DNA of 16,228 nucleotides, taken from the NCBI GenBank assembly GCA_018055515.1, contig JAGPHL010000044.1, positions 1 through 16,228 of the forward strand, read 5' to 3'. Below the pieces are notes generated by a model that worked only from the letters and a program-made list of their open reading frames with translations, was not told the origin of the DNA and did not search any database. The translations under genes were made by a program, and so were the position numbers. The DNA is from Anaerolineae bacterium. Its GTDB lineage: Bacteria > Chloroflexota > Anaerolineae > B4-G1 > SLSP01. Below, piece after piece: positions 1 through 8,599 of the stretch (position 1 is the stretch's first letter; each line of letters opens with the position of its first letter).

Positions 1-30
1 TCGAAAATTCAGGACGGAGGACGAGCCGCG

Positions 31-1176
31 TTGCGAATGGCGCGGCTGGCGGGAAGCGCCATGCGACGTTGCCCTCGCGCTTTGTGGTGGGGGGCCGCCC
101 AGCTGGTAGCCGTGACGGTGGCGACGCTGCTCCTGGTCCGCCCGCCGGGGGTGCTGGTAGTCCTCGGCGAACCGCAGCAGGTGCAGACGACCAACCTTAA
201 GGTCGGCGTTCACACCCGTCTGATGGATGAAGTCGAGGCGTGGAAGGTGCAACGCACGCTGACGCTGGTGCGCGAGATGGGAGCCAGCTGGATTGTCGAA
301 TACTTCCCCTGGGCGTACATCGAAAACACGCCGGGGGAGTACGATTGGAAGCACAGCGACATGATCATGGCTCACGCCGCCAATCAGGGATTGACGGTCA
401 TTGCGCGGTTGGGGATGACGCCGGCATGGGCGCGCCCCGACCCGGCGGTGCAGGAGACGACGTTCACCTATCTGGATGAGACGGCCTATGCCGATTTCGC
501 GGCTTTTGCTGCCGCCTTTGTCGCGCGCTATGGCGACACCGCGCCCTATCTGATCATCTGGAACGAACCCAATCTCAGCTTCGAGTGGGGTTTCCGACCG
601 GTGGACCCCGAAGGATATGTGAAGTTGCTGTCGGTGGTATATCCCGCCGTCCATGCGGCGCACCCTCACGTGCAGGTATTGGCGGGGGCGCTCGCGCCGA
701 CGTTGGAGCCGGAGGGCAGCCCGGCCGGACTCAACGACTTGCTCTACCTGGAGCGCATGTATCAGGCCGGCGGGGCGGCGTATTTCGACGCACTGGCCGC
801 GCACGCTTATGGCCTGGTCTTTCCGCCTGAGACAGAGCCCGCGCCGGAGCTGCTCAACTTCCGCCGGGTGGAATTGCTGCGCGAGATCATGGTGCGCTAT
901 GGAGACGCCGACAAGCCCATCTTTGTGACCGAAAGCGGCTGGAATGATCACCCGCGGTGGACCTGGGCCGTCAAGCCGGCGCAGCGGGTGAGCTACACCC
1001 TGGCGGCCTATGCCTGGGCGCAGACGGAATGGCCCTGGTGTCCTGCCGTCGTGATGTGGGTCTTCCGCACGCCGGTCCCTTTGCGGAATTACCAGGACTA
1101 TTTCGCTTTCGTCACCTCGGATTTCCGCGAGCGGCCTGTCTACACCTTTGCGCGGCAGGAGTTCACTGGTCATTAA
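31..1176 (+). CDS. Membrane-anchored or secreted cellulase-like (clan GH-A) glycoside hydrolase
   Basis: The protein probably hydrolyses a glycosidic bond in a poly- or oligosaccharide outside the cytoplasm. The N-terminus is basic and followed by a hydrophobic stretch at about residues 18-37, which fits a signal anchor or signal peptide. The rest resembles a (beta/alpha)8 barrel. The WNEPN motif puts the likely acid/base at Glu179, and VTESGW puts the likely nucleophile at Glu301. That pair and its spacing are typical of clan GH-A families such as GH5 and GH39, but the exact family and substrate cannot be read. The TTG start at 31 is favoured because GGAGG at 16-20 lies 10 bases upstream; ATG 37 and ATG 61 are in-frame alternatives. 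A solute-binding lipoprotein gene follows after 15 bp, suggesting joint sugar release and capture. Confidence 0.8.
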   Translation: MRMARLAGSAMRRCPRALWWGAAQLVAVTVATLLLVRPPGVLVVLGEPQQVQTTNLKVGVHTRLMDEVEAWKVQRTLTLVREMGASWIVEYFPWAYIENTPGEYDWKHSDMIMAHAANQGLTVIARLGMTPAWARPDPAVQETTFTYLDETAYADFAAFAAAFVARYGDTAPYLIIWNEPNLSFEWGFRPVDPEGYVKLLSVVYPAVHAAHPHVQVLAGALAPTLEPEGSPAGLNDLLYLERMYQAGGAAYFDALAAHAYGLVFPPETEPAPELLNFRRVELLREIMVRYGDADKPIFVTESGWNDHPRWTWAVKPAQRVSYTLAAYAWAQTEWPWCPAVVMWVFRTPVPLRNYQDYFAFVTSDFRERPVYTFARQEFTGH

Positions 1177-1191
1177 GAGGGAGGCGAGGCC

Positions 1192-2490
1192 ATGAAAACT
1201 CGGCTGATGTTTGTGATGACGGTGCTATGGGGGCTCACAGCGTGTACGAACGTACCCTCCTCGCCTATCACGCCGCCGACGGCCTCGCCCACTCCCTCGC
1301 CGACGTCACCGGCATTGCCCCGCCCTACGCCGTTGCCGGGCAGCGATCTGACGACGTTGACCCTGTGGGTGCCGGACCTGCTGAGCGGTGAGACCGCCGG
1401 GGAAGCGCACCCGCTGTTGCTGGCGCAGATTGAGGAATTCTCACGGCAACACACGAACATCCAGGTGCAGGTGTTGGTGAAAAAGGCGCAGGGGGCGGGT
1501 GGACTCTACGATCTTCTGAGCACTGCCTTCAGCGCCGCGCCGGTGGTGCTGCCCGACCTGGTGATTTTGGAGCACGATGATCTGCGCGCCGCGGTGGAGA
1601 ACGGTTTTGTGGTGGCGTTGCCGCCGGAGGAACTCACCGACAGCGTTTTCCCCTTTGCCAGTGACGCCGTAACTTTTGATGAGCGCGTGTACGGCCTGCC
1701 CTTTTTGAGCGAAGTGTCGCAAGCGGTGTACACCCCGCGCCTTGACGTGGCCGCGCCGCTCTCGTGGACCAAAGTGCTGACCGGCGGGTATGCCTTGCTG
1801 TTCCCTACTGCTCCCGCCGCCAACCTCGCCGATGATTTCCTGGTGGAGATTTACCAGGGATCGGGCGGCCAGGTAGCCGATGCGGAAGGACGTCCGCTGC
1901 TGGATCGCCCACACCTGGAGGAGCTCTATCGCTTCATGGCGGTGATGGTCGAGGCGGGCCTGCTGGATCCCATGCGACTGGCGACGCTGCCCGACTCGCG
2001 CGCCTGTTGGGAGACGTTCCAGACGGAGGCGGTCCAATCCAACCGCCCGCTGCTGAGCGCCGTCCCTGCCGGCGTCTACTGGAGCAGCCCCGCGCGGGTA
2101 GGGGCCGCGAGTTGGGCGCCGACCCGCGACGGTCAGCCTTTCGCCCTGGCGGAAGTGTGGTCGCTGGCACTGGTCAGCACCGACTTTGCGCATGAGGACG
2201 CTGCCCTGCAACTGGCCCGCTGGCTGAATGAGCGAGGACAGGCAGCCGATCTCTCGCTGGCGGTGGCGATGTTGCCTCCGAGCCGGGAGGCGCTGGCATT
2301 GTGGCCCCTTTCCACTGAAGGGGTGGCCTTCCTGGAACAGCTCCTCCCCGCTACGGTCCTATCTCCCCCTCCGACGGTGGATCAGCCTGTACGGCGGGCG
2401 TTGCAGGCCGGCTTGAATTTTCTGCTGACGACTGAGGGCGCGACGCCGGAGCAGGCCGCAACCCATGCGTTGACCGTCTTGCGCAAATGA
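1192..2490 (+). CDS. Extracellular solute-binding lipoprotein, family 1 (sugar ABC type)
   Basis: This is likely the substrate-capturing lipoprotein of a carbohydrate-type ABC importer. It has a short lipoprotein signal peptide with an LTAC lipobox, so Cys18 would be lipidated. A Pro/Thr/Ser-rich spacer runs to about residue 48. The mature part (about 380 residues) has the length and look of family 1 solute-binding proteins: an N-terminal strand entering the fold near TTLTLWVPDL, and a hinge and helix region near SWTKVLTGGYALLF. A GGGAGG-like ribosome binding site lies just before ATG 1192, and the gene starts 15 bp after the glycoside hydrolase stop, so the two are probably cotranscribed. 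No permease or ATPase gene is present nearby, so it is either an orphan binding protein or works with a transporter encoded elsewhere. The substrate is unknown. Confidence 0.75.
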   Translation: MKTRLMFVMTVLWGLTACTNVPSSPITPPTASPTPSPTSPALPRPTPLPGSDLTTLTLWVPDLLSGETAGEAHPLLLAQIEEFSRQHTNIQVQVLVKKAQGAGGLYDLLSTAFSAAPVVLPDLVILEHDDLRAAVENGFVVALPPEELTDSVFPFASDAVTFDERVYGLPFLSEVSQAVYTPRLDVAAPLSWTKVLTGGYALLFPTAPAANLADDFLVEIYQGSGGQVADAEGRPLLDRPHLEELYRFMAVMVEAGLLDPMRLATLPDSRACWETFQTEAVQSNRPLLSAVPAGVYWSSPARVGAASWAPTRDGQPFALAEVWSLALVSTDFAHEDAALQLARWLNERGQAADLSLAVAMLPPSREALALWPLSTEGVAFLEQLLPATVLSPPPTVDQPVRRALQAGLNFLLTTEGATPEQAATHALTVLRK

Positions 2491-2505
2491 AACCAATTTT
2501 GGATT

Positions 2506-2582
2506 TCTGGTCTCTGATCTCTGACTTCTGACCTCTGACCTCTGACTTCTGATCTCTGATCTCTGTCTTCTGATCTCTGCTC
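2506..2582 (+). repeat. Phased heptamer tandem repeat, 11 units, consensus TCTGAYY
   Basis: Eleven consecutive 7-base units are present with no slippage: CTG recurs at 2507, 2514, 2521 and so on to 2577. The first four bases TCTG are invariant and the last three vary (ATC, ACT, ACC, TCT, GTC, CTC). The plus strand is strongly pyrimidine-rich. The array fills almost the whole gap between the binding-protein stop and the glycerate kinase ribosome binding site. Read on the minus strand it gives a low-complexity DQKSEIR-like peptide, which is a translation artefact and not a protein. Repeats of this kind are known from other bacterial genomes, but their function is not settled. Confidence 0.9.
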
Positions 2583-2596
2583 CTAAGGATTCTGCC

Positions 2597-3925
2597 ATGC
2601 ACCTGCACGAGGATCTGACATACATCCGCGAGGCGGCACTGCGCGCGGTGGACCCGGCGCGGCTGGTGCGCGAGCAGCTTCACATGGCCGAGGGGCGGCT
2701 ATGGATCGGGGAGCACGGATGGGACCTGGCGGAGCTGCGCGACATTCGAGTCATTGCTGCCGGCAAAGCGGCCGTCCCCATGGCGCAGGCCGCCGGGGAG
2801 CGCCTGGGAACTTCGCTCACGGCGGGCGTGCTGGTGACGAAGGTTCATCATACTGCCGGCCATCCTCTGCCCGATGGATTTCAGGTCTTCGAGGCGGGGC
2901 ATCCTACGCCGGATATGAACGGCGTGCGGGCCGCCCATGCGGCACTGCGGCTGCTGGAGGGTCTTACGACGCGGGACCTGGTGCTGGTCTTGCTCTCCGG
3001 CGGGGCCTCAGCGCTGTTGCCGGCGCCCGTCGAGCCGCTGACGCTGGCGGATTTGCAGGCCGTGACCTCCCTGCTGTTGCGTTCCGGCGCCCCGATTGGG
3101 GAGCTCAACGCCGTGCGCAAACACCTTTCGCGCCTTGCCGGCGGGCAGCTGGCCCGGCTGGCGGCGCCGGCCGCCGTGGTGACGCTGATTCTCTCCGACG
3201 TGATCGGCGACCCGCTGGACGTCATCGCTTCGGGGCCGACCGCGCCGGACCCGACGACGTATGCTGAGGCGTGGCGCGTGCTGGAGCGCTATGACCTGCT
3301 CCCCCGCGTCCCCCCGGCGGTGCGCGAGCATCTCGCGGCAGGCAGGGTCGGCGCTGTGCCGGAAACGCCCAAACCTGCCGATCCCTGTTTTGCGCGCGTG
3401 ACCAACCTCGTGATCGGCTCCAACCGCATCGCGGCGCGGGCAGCGGCGCAGGCCGCGCAGGAGGCGGGCTATCGTCCCCTGCTGTTGAGCACCTTCGTCG
3501 AAGGGGAAGCCCGTGAGGTGGCCAAAGTCGCCGCGGCGTTGATGCGGAGCGTGCGGACGTATGGGGAGCCGTTGCCGCCGCCCGCCTGTCTGTTGTGGGG
3601 CGGAGAGACGACCGTCACCGTGCGCGGCAACGGGAAAGGCGGGCGTAATCAGGAATTGGCGCTCGCCGCCGCGCTGGCGCTGGAGGGGCTGCCTGACGTG
3701 GCGCTGCTCGCGCTGGCTACCGACGGGACCGATGGTCCAACGGACGCGGCCGGCGCTATCGTGGATGGCGCAACGGCCGGGCGCGCCCGGTCGCTGGGGC
3801 TCGATCTTCATGCCGCTTTGCGTGACAACGATGCCTATCCGGCGCTGGCGGCGTTGGAGGCGTTGCTGCGCCTTGGCCCGACGGGCACCAACGTCAACGA
3901 TTTGCTGGTGATGCTCATCGCTTGA
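2597..3925 (+). CDS. Glycerate 2-kinase, MOFRL/DUF4147 family
   Basis: The enzyme phosphorylates D-glycerate with ATP, normally to 2-phosphoglycerate in this family, feeding glyoxylate, tartrate or serine-derived carbon into lower glycolysis in the cytoplasm. The 442 residues match the usual family length. The N-terminal DUF4147 region carries AAGKAA with Lys57 (a conserved substrate or ATP-site lysine position), GGASALLPAP, ELNAVRKHLS and SDVIGDPLDVIASGP. The C-terminal MOFRL region carries GGETTVTV, GKGGRNQELAL, ATDGTDGPTDAAGA and the terminal GTNVNDL. ATG 2597 is preceded by AAGG at 2585-2588. The gene lies directly behind the heptamer array and ahead of the surface-glycan genes, with no obvious metabolic partner in the window. 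The names gck, garK and ttuD are used inconsistently for this family, so no symbol is given. Confidence 0.92.
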   Translation: MHLHEDLTYIREAALRAVDPARLVREQLHMAEGRLWIGEHGWDLAELRDIRVIAAGKAAVPMAQAAGERLGTSLTAGVLVTKVHHTAGHPLPDGFQVFEAGHPTPDMNGVRAAHAALRLLEGLTTRDLVLVLLSGGASALLPAPVEPLTLADLQAVTSLLLRSGAPIGELNAVRKHLSRLAGGQLARLAAPAAVVTLILSDVIGDPLDVIASGPTAPDPTTYAEAWRVLERYDLLPRVPPAVREHLAAGRVGAVPETPKPADPCFARVTNLVIGSNRIAARAAAQAAQEAGYRPLLLSTFVEGEAREVAKVAAALMRSVRTYGEPLPPPACLLWGGETTVTVRGNGKGGRNQELALAAALALEGLPDVALLALATDGTDGPTDAAGAIVDGATAGRARSLGLDLHAALRDNDAYPALAALEALLRLGPTGTNVNDLLVMLIA

Positions 3926-3968
3926 ATCCCCTGTCTGGCCTCGCAGCCCGCGTCGGGAAGAGGCGCGC

Positions 3969-4011
3969 GGCGGCGATGTCCACGATTTTTGCCTCTCATC
4001 GCGTCGCCGCC
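3969..4011 (+). terminator. Possible hairpin after the glycerate kinase gene
   Basis: GGCGGCGA (3969-3976) can pair with TCGCCGCC (4004-4011) across a 27-base loop, and GCGATG (3973-3978) can pair with CATCGC (3997-4002) as a competing stem. No real T-run follows, so this is at best a weak terminator. It sits between the kinase stop and the promoter-like sequence at 4015-4042. Confidence 0.3.
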
Positions 4012-4014
4012 ATC

Positions 4015-4042
4015 TTGCGTTTTCACTCGTGTGGAGTATTAT
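4015..4042 (+). promoter_or_regulatory. Candidate sigma70-type promoter for the ligase gene
   Basis: TTGCGT (4015-4020) and TATTAT (4037-4042) are separated by 16 bases, giving a predicted transcription start near 4049. This lies downstream of the ATG at 3989, so that longer reading frame would not be translated from this transcript. The annotated start at 4094 would have a leader of about 45 bases. Confidence 0.5.
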
Positions 4043-4082
4043 CCCTCTAGAATGCATTTAACTGCCCCGCCGGAGGGGCGCG

Positions 4083-4087
4083 AGGAG
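4083..4087 (+). promoter_or_regulatory. Ribosome binding site deciding the ATG 4094 start
   Basis: AGGAG lies 6 bases before ATG 4094. The alternative in-frame ATGs at 3989 and 4052 have no comparable site, and the first lies upstream of the predicted promoter. Confidence 0.65.
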
Positions 4088-4093
4088 TGGGGA

Positions 4094-7000
4094 ATGTCTG
4101 CATCAAAGCTGAGTGCTTTTTGTGACCGTTTCCTCGAAGCCGGCTGGCTGTTGGGTGTGACCATCACGCCGGTGTTTTTCAATGTCTACTCACAGCGTGT
4201 CTTTGAGCCGGATAAGCTCACTACCCTGCGCGCCCTGGCGACGGTCATGGCGGTCTTCTGGTTGATCCGTTTTATCGAGGGCTGGAGGCATAAGAAGACG
4301 CTGCTCCCCTTCACCTGGCGCACACCGCTGGTGTTGGTGGCGCTGATGACGATGGGCGTCTACGTGTTGAGCTCGCTCTTCTCGTTGGTGCCTTACACGA
4401 GCTTCGTCGGGTCGTATCAGCGACTTCAGGGCACTTACACGCTCTTCGCCTATCTGGTGATCTTCTTCGCGCTGTTGACCGGCCTGCACACCCGCGAGCA
4501 GTTGAATCGCCTGATCACGGTGTTGATTTTGAACAGCCTGCCGGTGGCGCTCTACGGCATCATTCAGCGCAATGGACTGGATCCTCTGCCCTGGGCGGGA
4601 GACGTCCAACGCCGGGTGGCCGCCAACATGGGCAACGCCATTTTCGTGGCGGCGTATCTGATCATGATCGCCCCTTTGACGGGTGCGAAGATCGTGGAAA
4701 GCTTCCAGGACATTCTCCGCCGTGAGCCATCGCGGGTGACCGACATTCTGCGCGCGGCCGGGTACATTTTCATCTTTGTCGTGCAGGTGTTGACCATCAT
4801 TTACTCGCAGAGCCGCGGCCCCTTTCTGGGCATCGGCCTGGCTCTGTTGTTGTTCCCTTACCTGTTGTTCCTGTTGCTCCAGCGCCAGGCGGTGATGGCG
4901 GACCCGGAAAAGCGACCCTGGTACCGCGATCTGCTGAGCGGGCTAGGGCTGGCCGCCGGTTCGTTGGCGGTGATCGGGGCTTTAGCCGGGCTGGGGATGG
5001 TGTTGCCCATTAATGGCGGCACCTACATCGGCGGTGGTCTGGGAGTGCTCATCAGCGGCGGCTTCTGGTTGCGCCTGATTATGGAGCGCAAGGGGTGGCG
5101 CTGGCTGTGGATCGGCTGGGCCTTTGTCGGCCTGCTGCTGGCGCTGGCGCTGTTGGCAATCAACCTTCCCGGCCCGCTGCAAGATCGCGTGCGCGAGAAT
5201 CCCACCTTCGGACGCATGACGCGCCTCTTGCAATGGGAGAGCGGTTCAGGGCGGGTGCGCACCCTCATCTGGGAGGGCGTGCAGGAATTGGTCACGCCGC
5301 ACGCACCTCTGAAATATCCCGATGGGCGGCAGGACACCTGGAATAGTTTGCGCCCCCTGATCGGCTACGGCCCAGAGTCCATGTATGTGGCGTACAACAG
5401 CTTCTACAAAGTCGAATTGGGGCACATCGAATCGCGCAATGCCTCGCCCGACCGTTCCCACAATGAAACATTGGATACCTTGGTGAACAGTGGGGTGTTG
5501 GGGCTGGGGGTCTACGTGTGGCTCTTCGGCGCGATCGTGTATTGGGGCTTGCACTGGTTGGGGCTGCTGGGCGACCGCCGACAGTTCTGGCTTTGGGTCG
5601 GCTTGATGGCTGGGATCACGCTGGCGTTGTGGGGCTTCTTCATCTACTTGGGGCGCGCTTATCTCTTCGCGGTGGCGCTTCCCCTCGGCATGGTCGCGGG
5701 CACGGGGGTGTACCTCACCTGGGCCGCGCTCCGTGTGATGGTGCGGGGCAAGGCCGCTGTGGATCCGAACTTCTCCCCGCATCCTCACAGCCTCTTGTTG
5801 GCGGCGTTGTTGAGCGCGATCCTGGGCCATTTTGTGGAAATCAACTTCGGGATTGCTATCGCCGCGACCCGTACCACCTTCTGGGCCTTCGCGGCGTTGC
5901 TGGTCGTGTTGGGGCTGCAATGGGTGCCCCCGCTGGTGGAGGCTGCTCCTGTTCCTGAGCCGGCCGCGACGAAGGGGCCGAGCGGAGCGCACGCTCGCGC
6001 AAAGCGTCGTCCTCAGCGCTCTCAGCCGCGAAACGCACCTGGCGGGGCCTCGTGGGTGATCCCCGTCGTGGTGTTGAGCCTGACGGCGCTGTTCCTGCTG
6101 GGCACGCTGGCGTATGATTTCATCAACAATCCTGCCCAATCTTCCAACGCCGCCGAGATTTTCTGGAACTCCTTGACGCTGATCTATGTCAAACAGCAAC
6201 GTGCTTTTGGCGGCTTGATGATCGTCGTCTTTACGGCGTTGCTGTTCGGTGTGATTGGATTGGGAGAGCTCGAGCGCGAGGGGTTGCTGGCGACCCGCCA
6301 AAAAACGCCGTGGTCGAAGATCGTACTCACTTATGCCGGTATCGTGGGGATCGGGTTTTTGCTCTTTGCGGGGATCATCGCTGGCACGCAGGCGCAGTTG
6401 ACCCAGACGACGGTTCAGACCATCGAGGACATTGTCGCCCTCGGCATGCAGCTGGCCAACACGCTGGGGAACTACTACGCGCTGATCTTCGTCATCGCGC
6501 TGGCGATTGCCTGGCTTCTGTCTCGCGAGACGTCGGCGTCGTCGCACCATGAGGGCGGCTGGAACTGGGGGGTCCTCGTCGTCGGCGTGCTGCTGGCGAG
6601 CTTCCTCCTCGTCGGCCCCTATTGCTATGATCTCGTGCGTGCCGACATCCTCTACAAACAAGGGCTGAGCTTTGCGAACAGCACCGATCCGACGAAAGTG
6701 CAGGTCGGCATCGCGCATTACGAGAAGGCGCTCGAACTTGCGCCCAAAGAGGATTATTACATGCTCTTCCTGGGCAAGGCCTTGCTCGCCTATGCTCAAT
6801 CCTCGTCGGCGCAGCTGGACGATACCGCGCGCCTGGAAATTTTCCAGCGGACGGAAGAGGTGCTGCTCAAGGCGCAGCAGATCGCGCCGTTGAACACGGA
6901 TCACTCGGCCAACCTGGCGCGGTTTTACCGCAGCTGGTCCTCTCGGACGACGGGCGAGGAAAAGACCGCTTTGCTGCGGAAGGCGGAGACCTATTATCAG

Positions 7001-7507
7001 CAGGCGTTGACCTTGAGTCCGAATAATCCCGTCCTGTGGAATGAGTTGGCGATTCTGTATGCTTTTGACCTTCAGGATCAAGCGGCCTACGCCCGCACCA
7101 TTGCGCATTCCCTGGCGTTGGATCCTGAATTTGAGGAGACCTGGAGCCTTTCGGCGGACGTGAAAGCCAACATTCAGAAGGATTTGCCGGGTGCCATCGC
7201 CGATTACAAGCGGGTGCTCGAATTGTCCCCCAGACAATGTACCGTGCGCCGCGTCCTGGCTAACCTGCAACTGCAGGAGCAGTTGTGGACGGATGCGGAG
7301 TCGCTGCTGCAAGAAACGACGACCGTCTGCCCTACCATGACAGACTTGTGGGACATCTACCGCATGTGGGCCATTGCGGTCTATTATGAGGGCGATACCC
7401 CGCAGGCCGTGACGTTAGCGGAGCAGGCGTTGGCGCTGGCGCCAGAGGCGCAGCGTGAGACCGTGCAGCAGCTGGTGGATTTCTTGCTGCAACCGGCGAA
7501 TCCATAA
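4094..7507 (+). CDS. O-antigen ligase/polymerase-family membrane protein with C-terminal TPR domain
   Basis: This is a 1137-residue polytopic membrane protein of the WaaL/Wzy/PglL superfamily, expected to move lipid-linked glycan on the outer face of the membrane onto an acceptor or a growing chain. The N-terminal part has roughly ten membrane segments. QSRGPFLG (Arg241) and the loop RSHNETLDTLVNSG (His456) match the conserved arginine and His-Asn signatures of the Wzy_C domain. A basic, proline-rich break near residues 615-650 is followed by several more hydrophobic segments. From about residue 850 to the end lie five or six TPR-like helical pairs, for example AHYEKALELAP, AETYYQQALTLSP and IADYKRVLELSP. 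TPRs on such ligases occur in protein O-oligosaccharyltransferases, so a glycoprotein acceptor is possible but unproven. The stop overlaps the start of the next gene by one base (TAATG), implying translational coupling. Confidence 0.8.
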   Translation: MSASKLSAFCDRFLEAGWLLGVTITPVFFNVYSQRVFEPDKLTTLRALATVMAVFWLIRFIEGWRHKKTLLPFTWRTPLVLVALMTMGVYVLSSLFSLVPYTSFVGSYQRLQGTYTLFAYLVIFFALLTGLHTREQLNRLITVLILNSLPVALYGIIQRNGLDPLPWAGDVQRRVAANMGNAIFVAAYLIMIAPLTGAKIVESFQDILRREPSRVTDILRAAGYIFIFVVQVLTIIYSQSRGPFLGIGLALLLFPYLLFLLLQRQAVMADPEKRPWYRDLLSGLGLAAGSLAVIGALAGLGMVLPINGGTYIGGGLGVLISGGFWLRLIMERKGWRWLWIGWAFVGLLLALALLAINLPGPLQDRVRENPTFGRMTRLLQWESGSGRVRTLIWEGVQELVTPHAPLKYPDGRQDTWNSLRPLIGYGPESMYVAYNSFYKVELGHIESRNASPDRSHNETLDTLVNSGVLGLGVYVWLFGAIVYWGLHWLGLLGDRRQFWLWVGLMAGITLALWGFFIYLGRAYLFAVALPLGMVAGTGVYLTWAALRVMVRGKAAVDPNFSPHPHSLLLAALLSAILGHFVEINFGIAIAATRTTFWAFAALLVVLGLQWVPPLVEAAPVPEPAATKGPSGAHARAKRRPQRSQPRNAPGGASWVIPVVVLSLTALFLLGTLAYDFINNPAQSSNAAEIFWNSLTLIYVKQQRAFGGLMIVVFTALLFGVIGLGELEREGLLATRQKTPWSKIVLTYAGIVGIGFLLFAGIIAGTQAQLTQTTVQTIEDIVALGMQLANTLGNYYALIFVIALAIAWLLSRETSASSHHEGGWNWGVLVVGVLLASFLLVGPYCYDLVRADILYKQGLSFANSTDPTKVQVGIAHYEKALELAPKEDYYMLFLGKALLAYAQSSSAQLDDTARLEIFQRTEEVLLKAQQIAPLNTDHSANLARFYRSWSSRTTGEEKTALLRKAETYYQQALTLSPNNPVLWNELAILYAFDLQDQAAYARTIAHSLALDPEFEETWSLSADVKANIQKDLPGAIADYKRVLELSPRQCTVRRVLANLQLQEQLWTDAESLLQETTTVCPTMTDLWDIYRMWAIAVYYEGDTPQAVTLAEQALALAPEAQRETVQQLVDFLLQPANP

Positions 7508-8577
7508 TGGCGACCTATCTTGTCGTTTTTGTCGGCGCGCTGGTGTTAGCGATCGTGGGGACCCCCCTCGCGCGGAAGGTGGGGTTGCGCCTCAACGCCG
7601 TGGATCAACCCGACGCGCGCCGCAAGGTGCACACAGTCCCTACGCCGCGCCTGGGTGGGCTGGCAATCTACGGCAGCACATTGCTGGCGGCCCTGCTGCT
7701 GGGCAATCGCTACAATATCACCCAGCTGGTGAGTATCCTCGTCGGCGCGACGATGGTATCGTTCCTGGGCTTCTGGGACGACCGTTTCACCCTCTCGCCG
7801 TGGATCAAACTGGCGGGGCAGCTGGTCGCCGCGGTGTTGTTGGTGGTGACCGAAGTCTCTATCACCATGCTGCGCGTGCCGCTGCTCAACTATGCCGTGA
7901 CGGTGCTGTGGATTGTGGGTATCACCAACGCGATGAACTTGCTCGACAACATGGATGGGCTTTCCGGGGGCATTGCGGCGATTGCGGCGGCTTACTTCGC
8001 CCTGATGTGCAGCTTCTCTGGCCAATACCTGGTAGGAGCGCTGGCGGTGGCGGTGATGGCTGCCTGCATCGGCTTTCTCGTCTACAATTGGAGTCCCGCC
8101 ACTATCTTCATGGGGGATTCCGGCAGCCTGTTCCTGGGGTTTTTGCTGGCGGCGATCGGCATCAAGTTGCGCTTTCCCGATAACGTGCCCTTCGTCACCT
8201 GGATGATTCCCCTGTTGGTGCTGGGAGTGCCCCTGTTCGATACGACGCTGGTCACCCTCTCCCGCCTGCGGCGTGGACTGAATCCCCTGACGACGCCGGG
8301 CACCGATCACACTTCCCATCGGCTCACTTATGCCGGGCTGACACGGCGCGAGGCCGTCCTGGTGTTGTACATCGTCGGCTTTCTGTTGGGGATGATGGCC
8401 CTGTTTGTGACCCGCGCTTCGGCGCTGGAGGGCTATCTGATGGGCGGCCTGGTCTTCATCGGCGCCTGCTACGGCCTGTGGCGCCTGGAACGTCCTCCCT
8501 TTTGGCCGCTGCCGGCGCGGCCCGCAGTCCAGCCGCCATCGCCGGTCGAGCCGCCCCCGCCTGCGGAGGTGGCCTGA
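7507..8577 (+). CDS. Undecaprenyl-phosphate sugar-1-phosphate transferase (MraY/WecA/TagO family)
   Basis: This integral membrane enzyme transfers a sugar-1-phosphate, usually GlcNAc-1-P from UDP-GlcNAc, to undecaprenyl phosphate, starting a lipid-linked glycan on the cytoplasmic face. The conserved aspartate motifs are present: FWDDRF (Asp91-Asp92), NLLDNMDGL (Asp147, Asp150) and MGDSG (Asp204). The cytoplasmic histidine loop reads TDHTSHRL (His268, His271, Arg272) instead of the DHIHHRL form, so one histidine is Ser; this variant is seen in part of the family. About ten membrane segments are visible, and the C-terminus ends in a short proline-rich tail. It overlaps the ligase gene by one base, so the initiating and ligating enzymes are made together. 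WecA- or TagO-like function is more likely than MraY because no peptidoglycan genes surround it. Confidence 0.88.
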   Translation: MATYLVVFVGALVLAIVGTPLARKVGLRLNAVDQPDARRKVHTVPTPRLGGLAIYGSTLLAALLLGNRYNITQLVSILVGATMVSFLGFWDDRFTLSPWIKLAGQLVAAVLLVVTEVSITMLRVPLLNYAVTVLWIVGITNAMNLLDNMDGLSGGIAAIAAAYFALMCSFSGQYLVGALAVAVMAACIGFLVYNWSPATIFMGDSGSLFLGFLLAAIGIKLRFPDNVPFVTWMIPLLVLGVPLFDTTLVTLSRLRRGLNPLTTPGTDHTSHRLTYAGLTRREAVLVLYIVGFLLGMMALFVTRASALEGYLMGGLVFIGACYGLWRLERPPFWPLPARPAVQPPSPVEPPPPAEVA

Positions 8578-8599
8578 GGGCATTACTGTAATTTTTTGG

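Noticed and set aside
2351..2683. Minus-strand open frame with a repeated DQKSEIR-like peptide
   Set aside because: It is the translation of the heptamer array read in reverse and overlaps the ends of two well-supported genes; it is a low-complexity artefact.
3989..4093. Longer N-terminus for the ligase gene from ATG 3989
   Set aside because: It would begin upstream of the candidate promoter at 4015-4042, has no ribosome binding site, and adds residues unlike the membrane protein that follows.
5246..7312. 688-residue minus-strand open frame inside the ligase gene
   Set aside because: Its composition is Arg/Gln/His-rich, typical of the antisense of a GC-rich gene, and it lacks any domain; the plus-strand gene has clear motifs.
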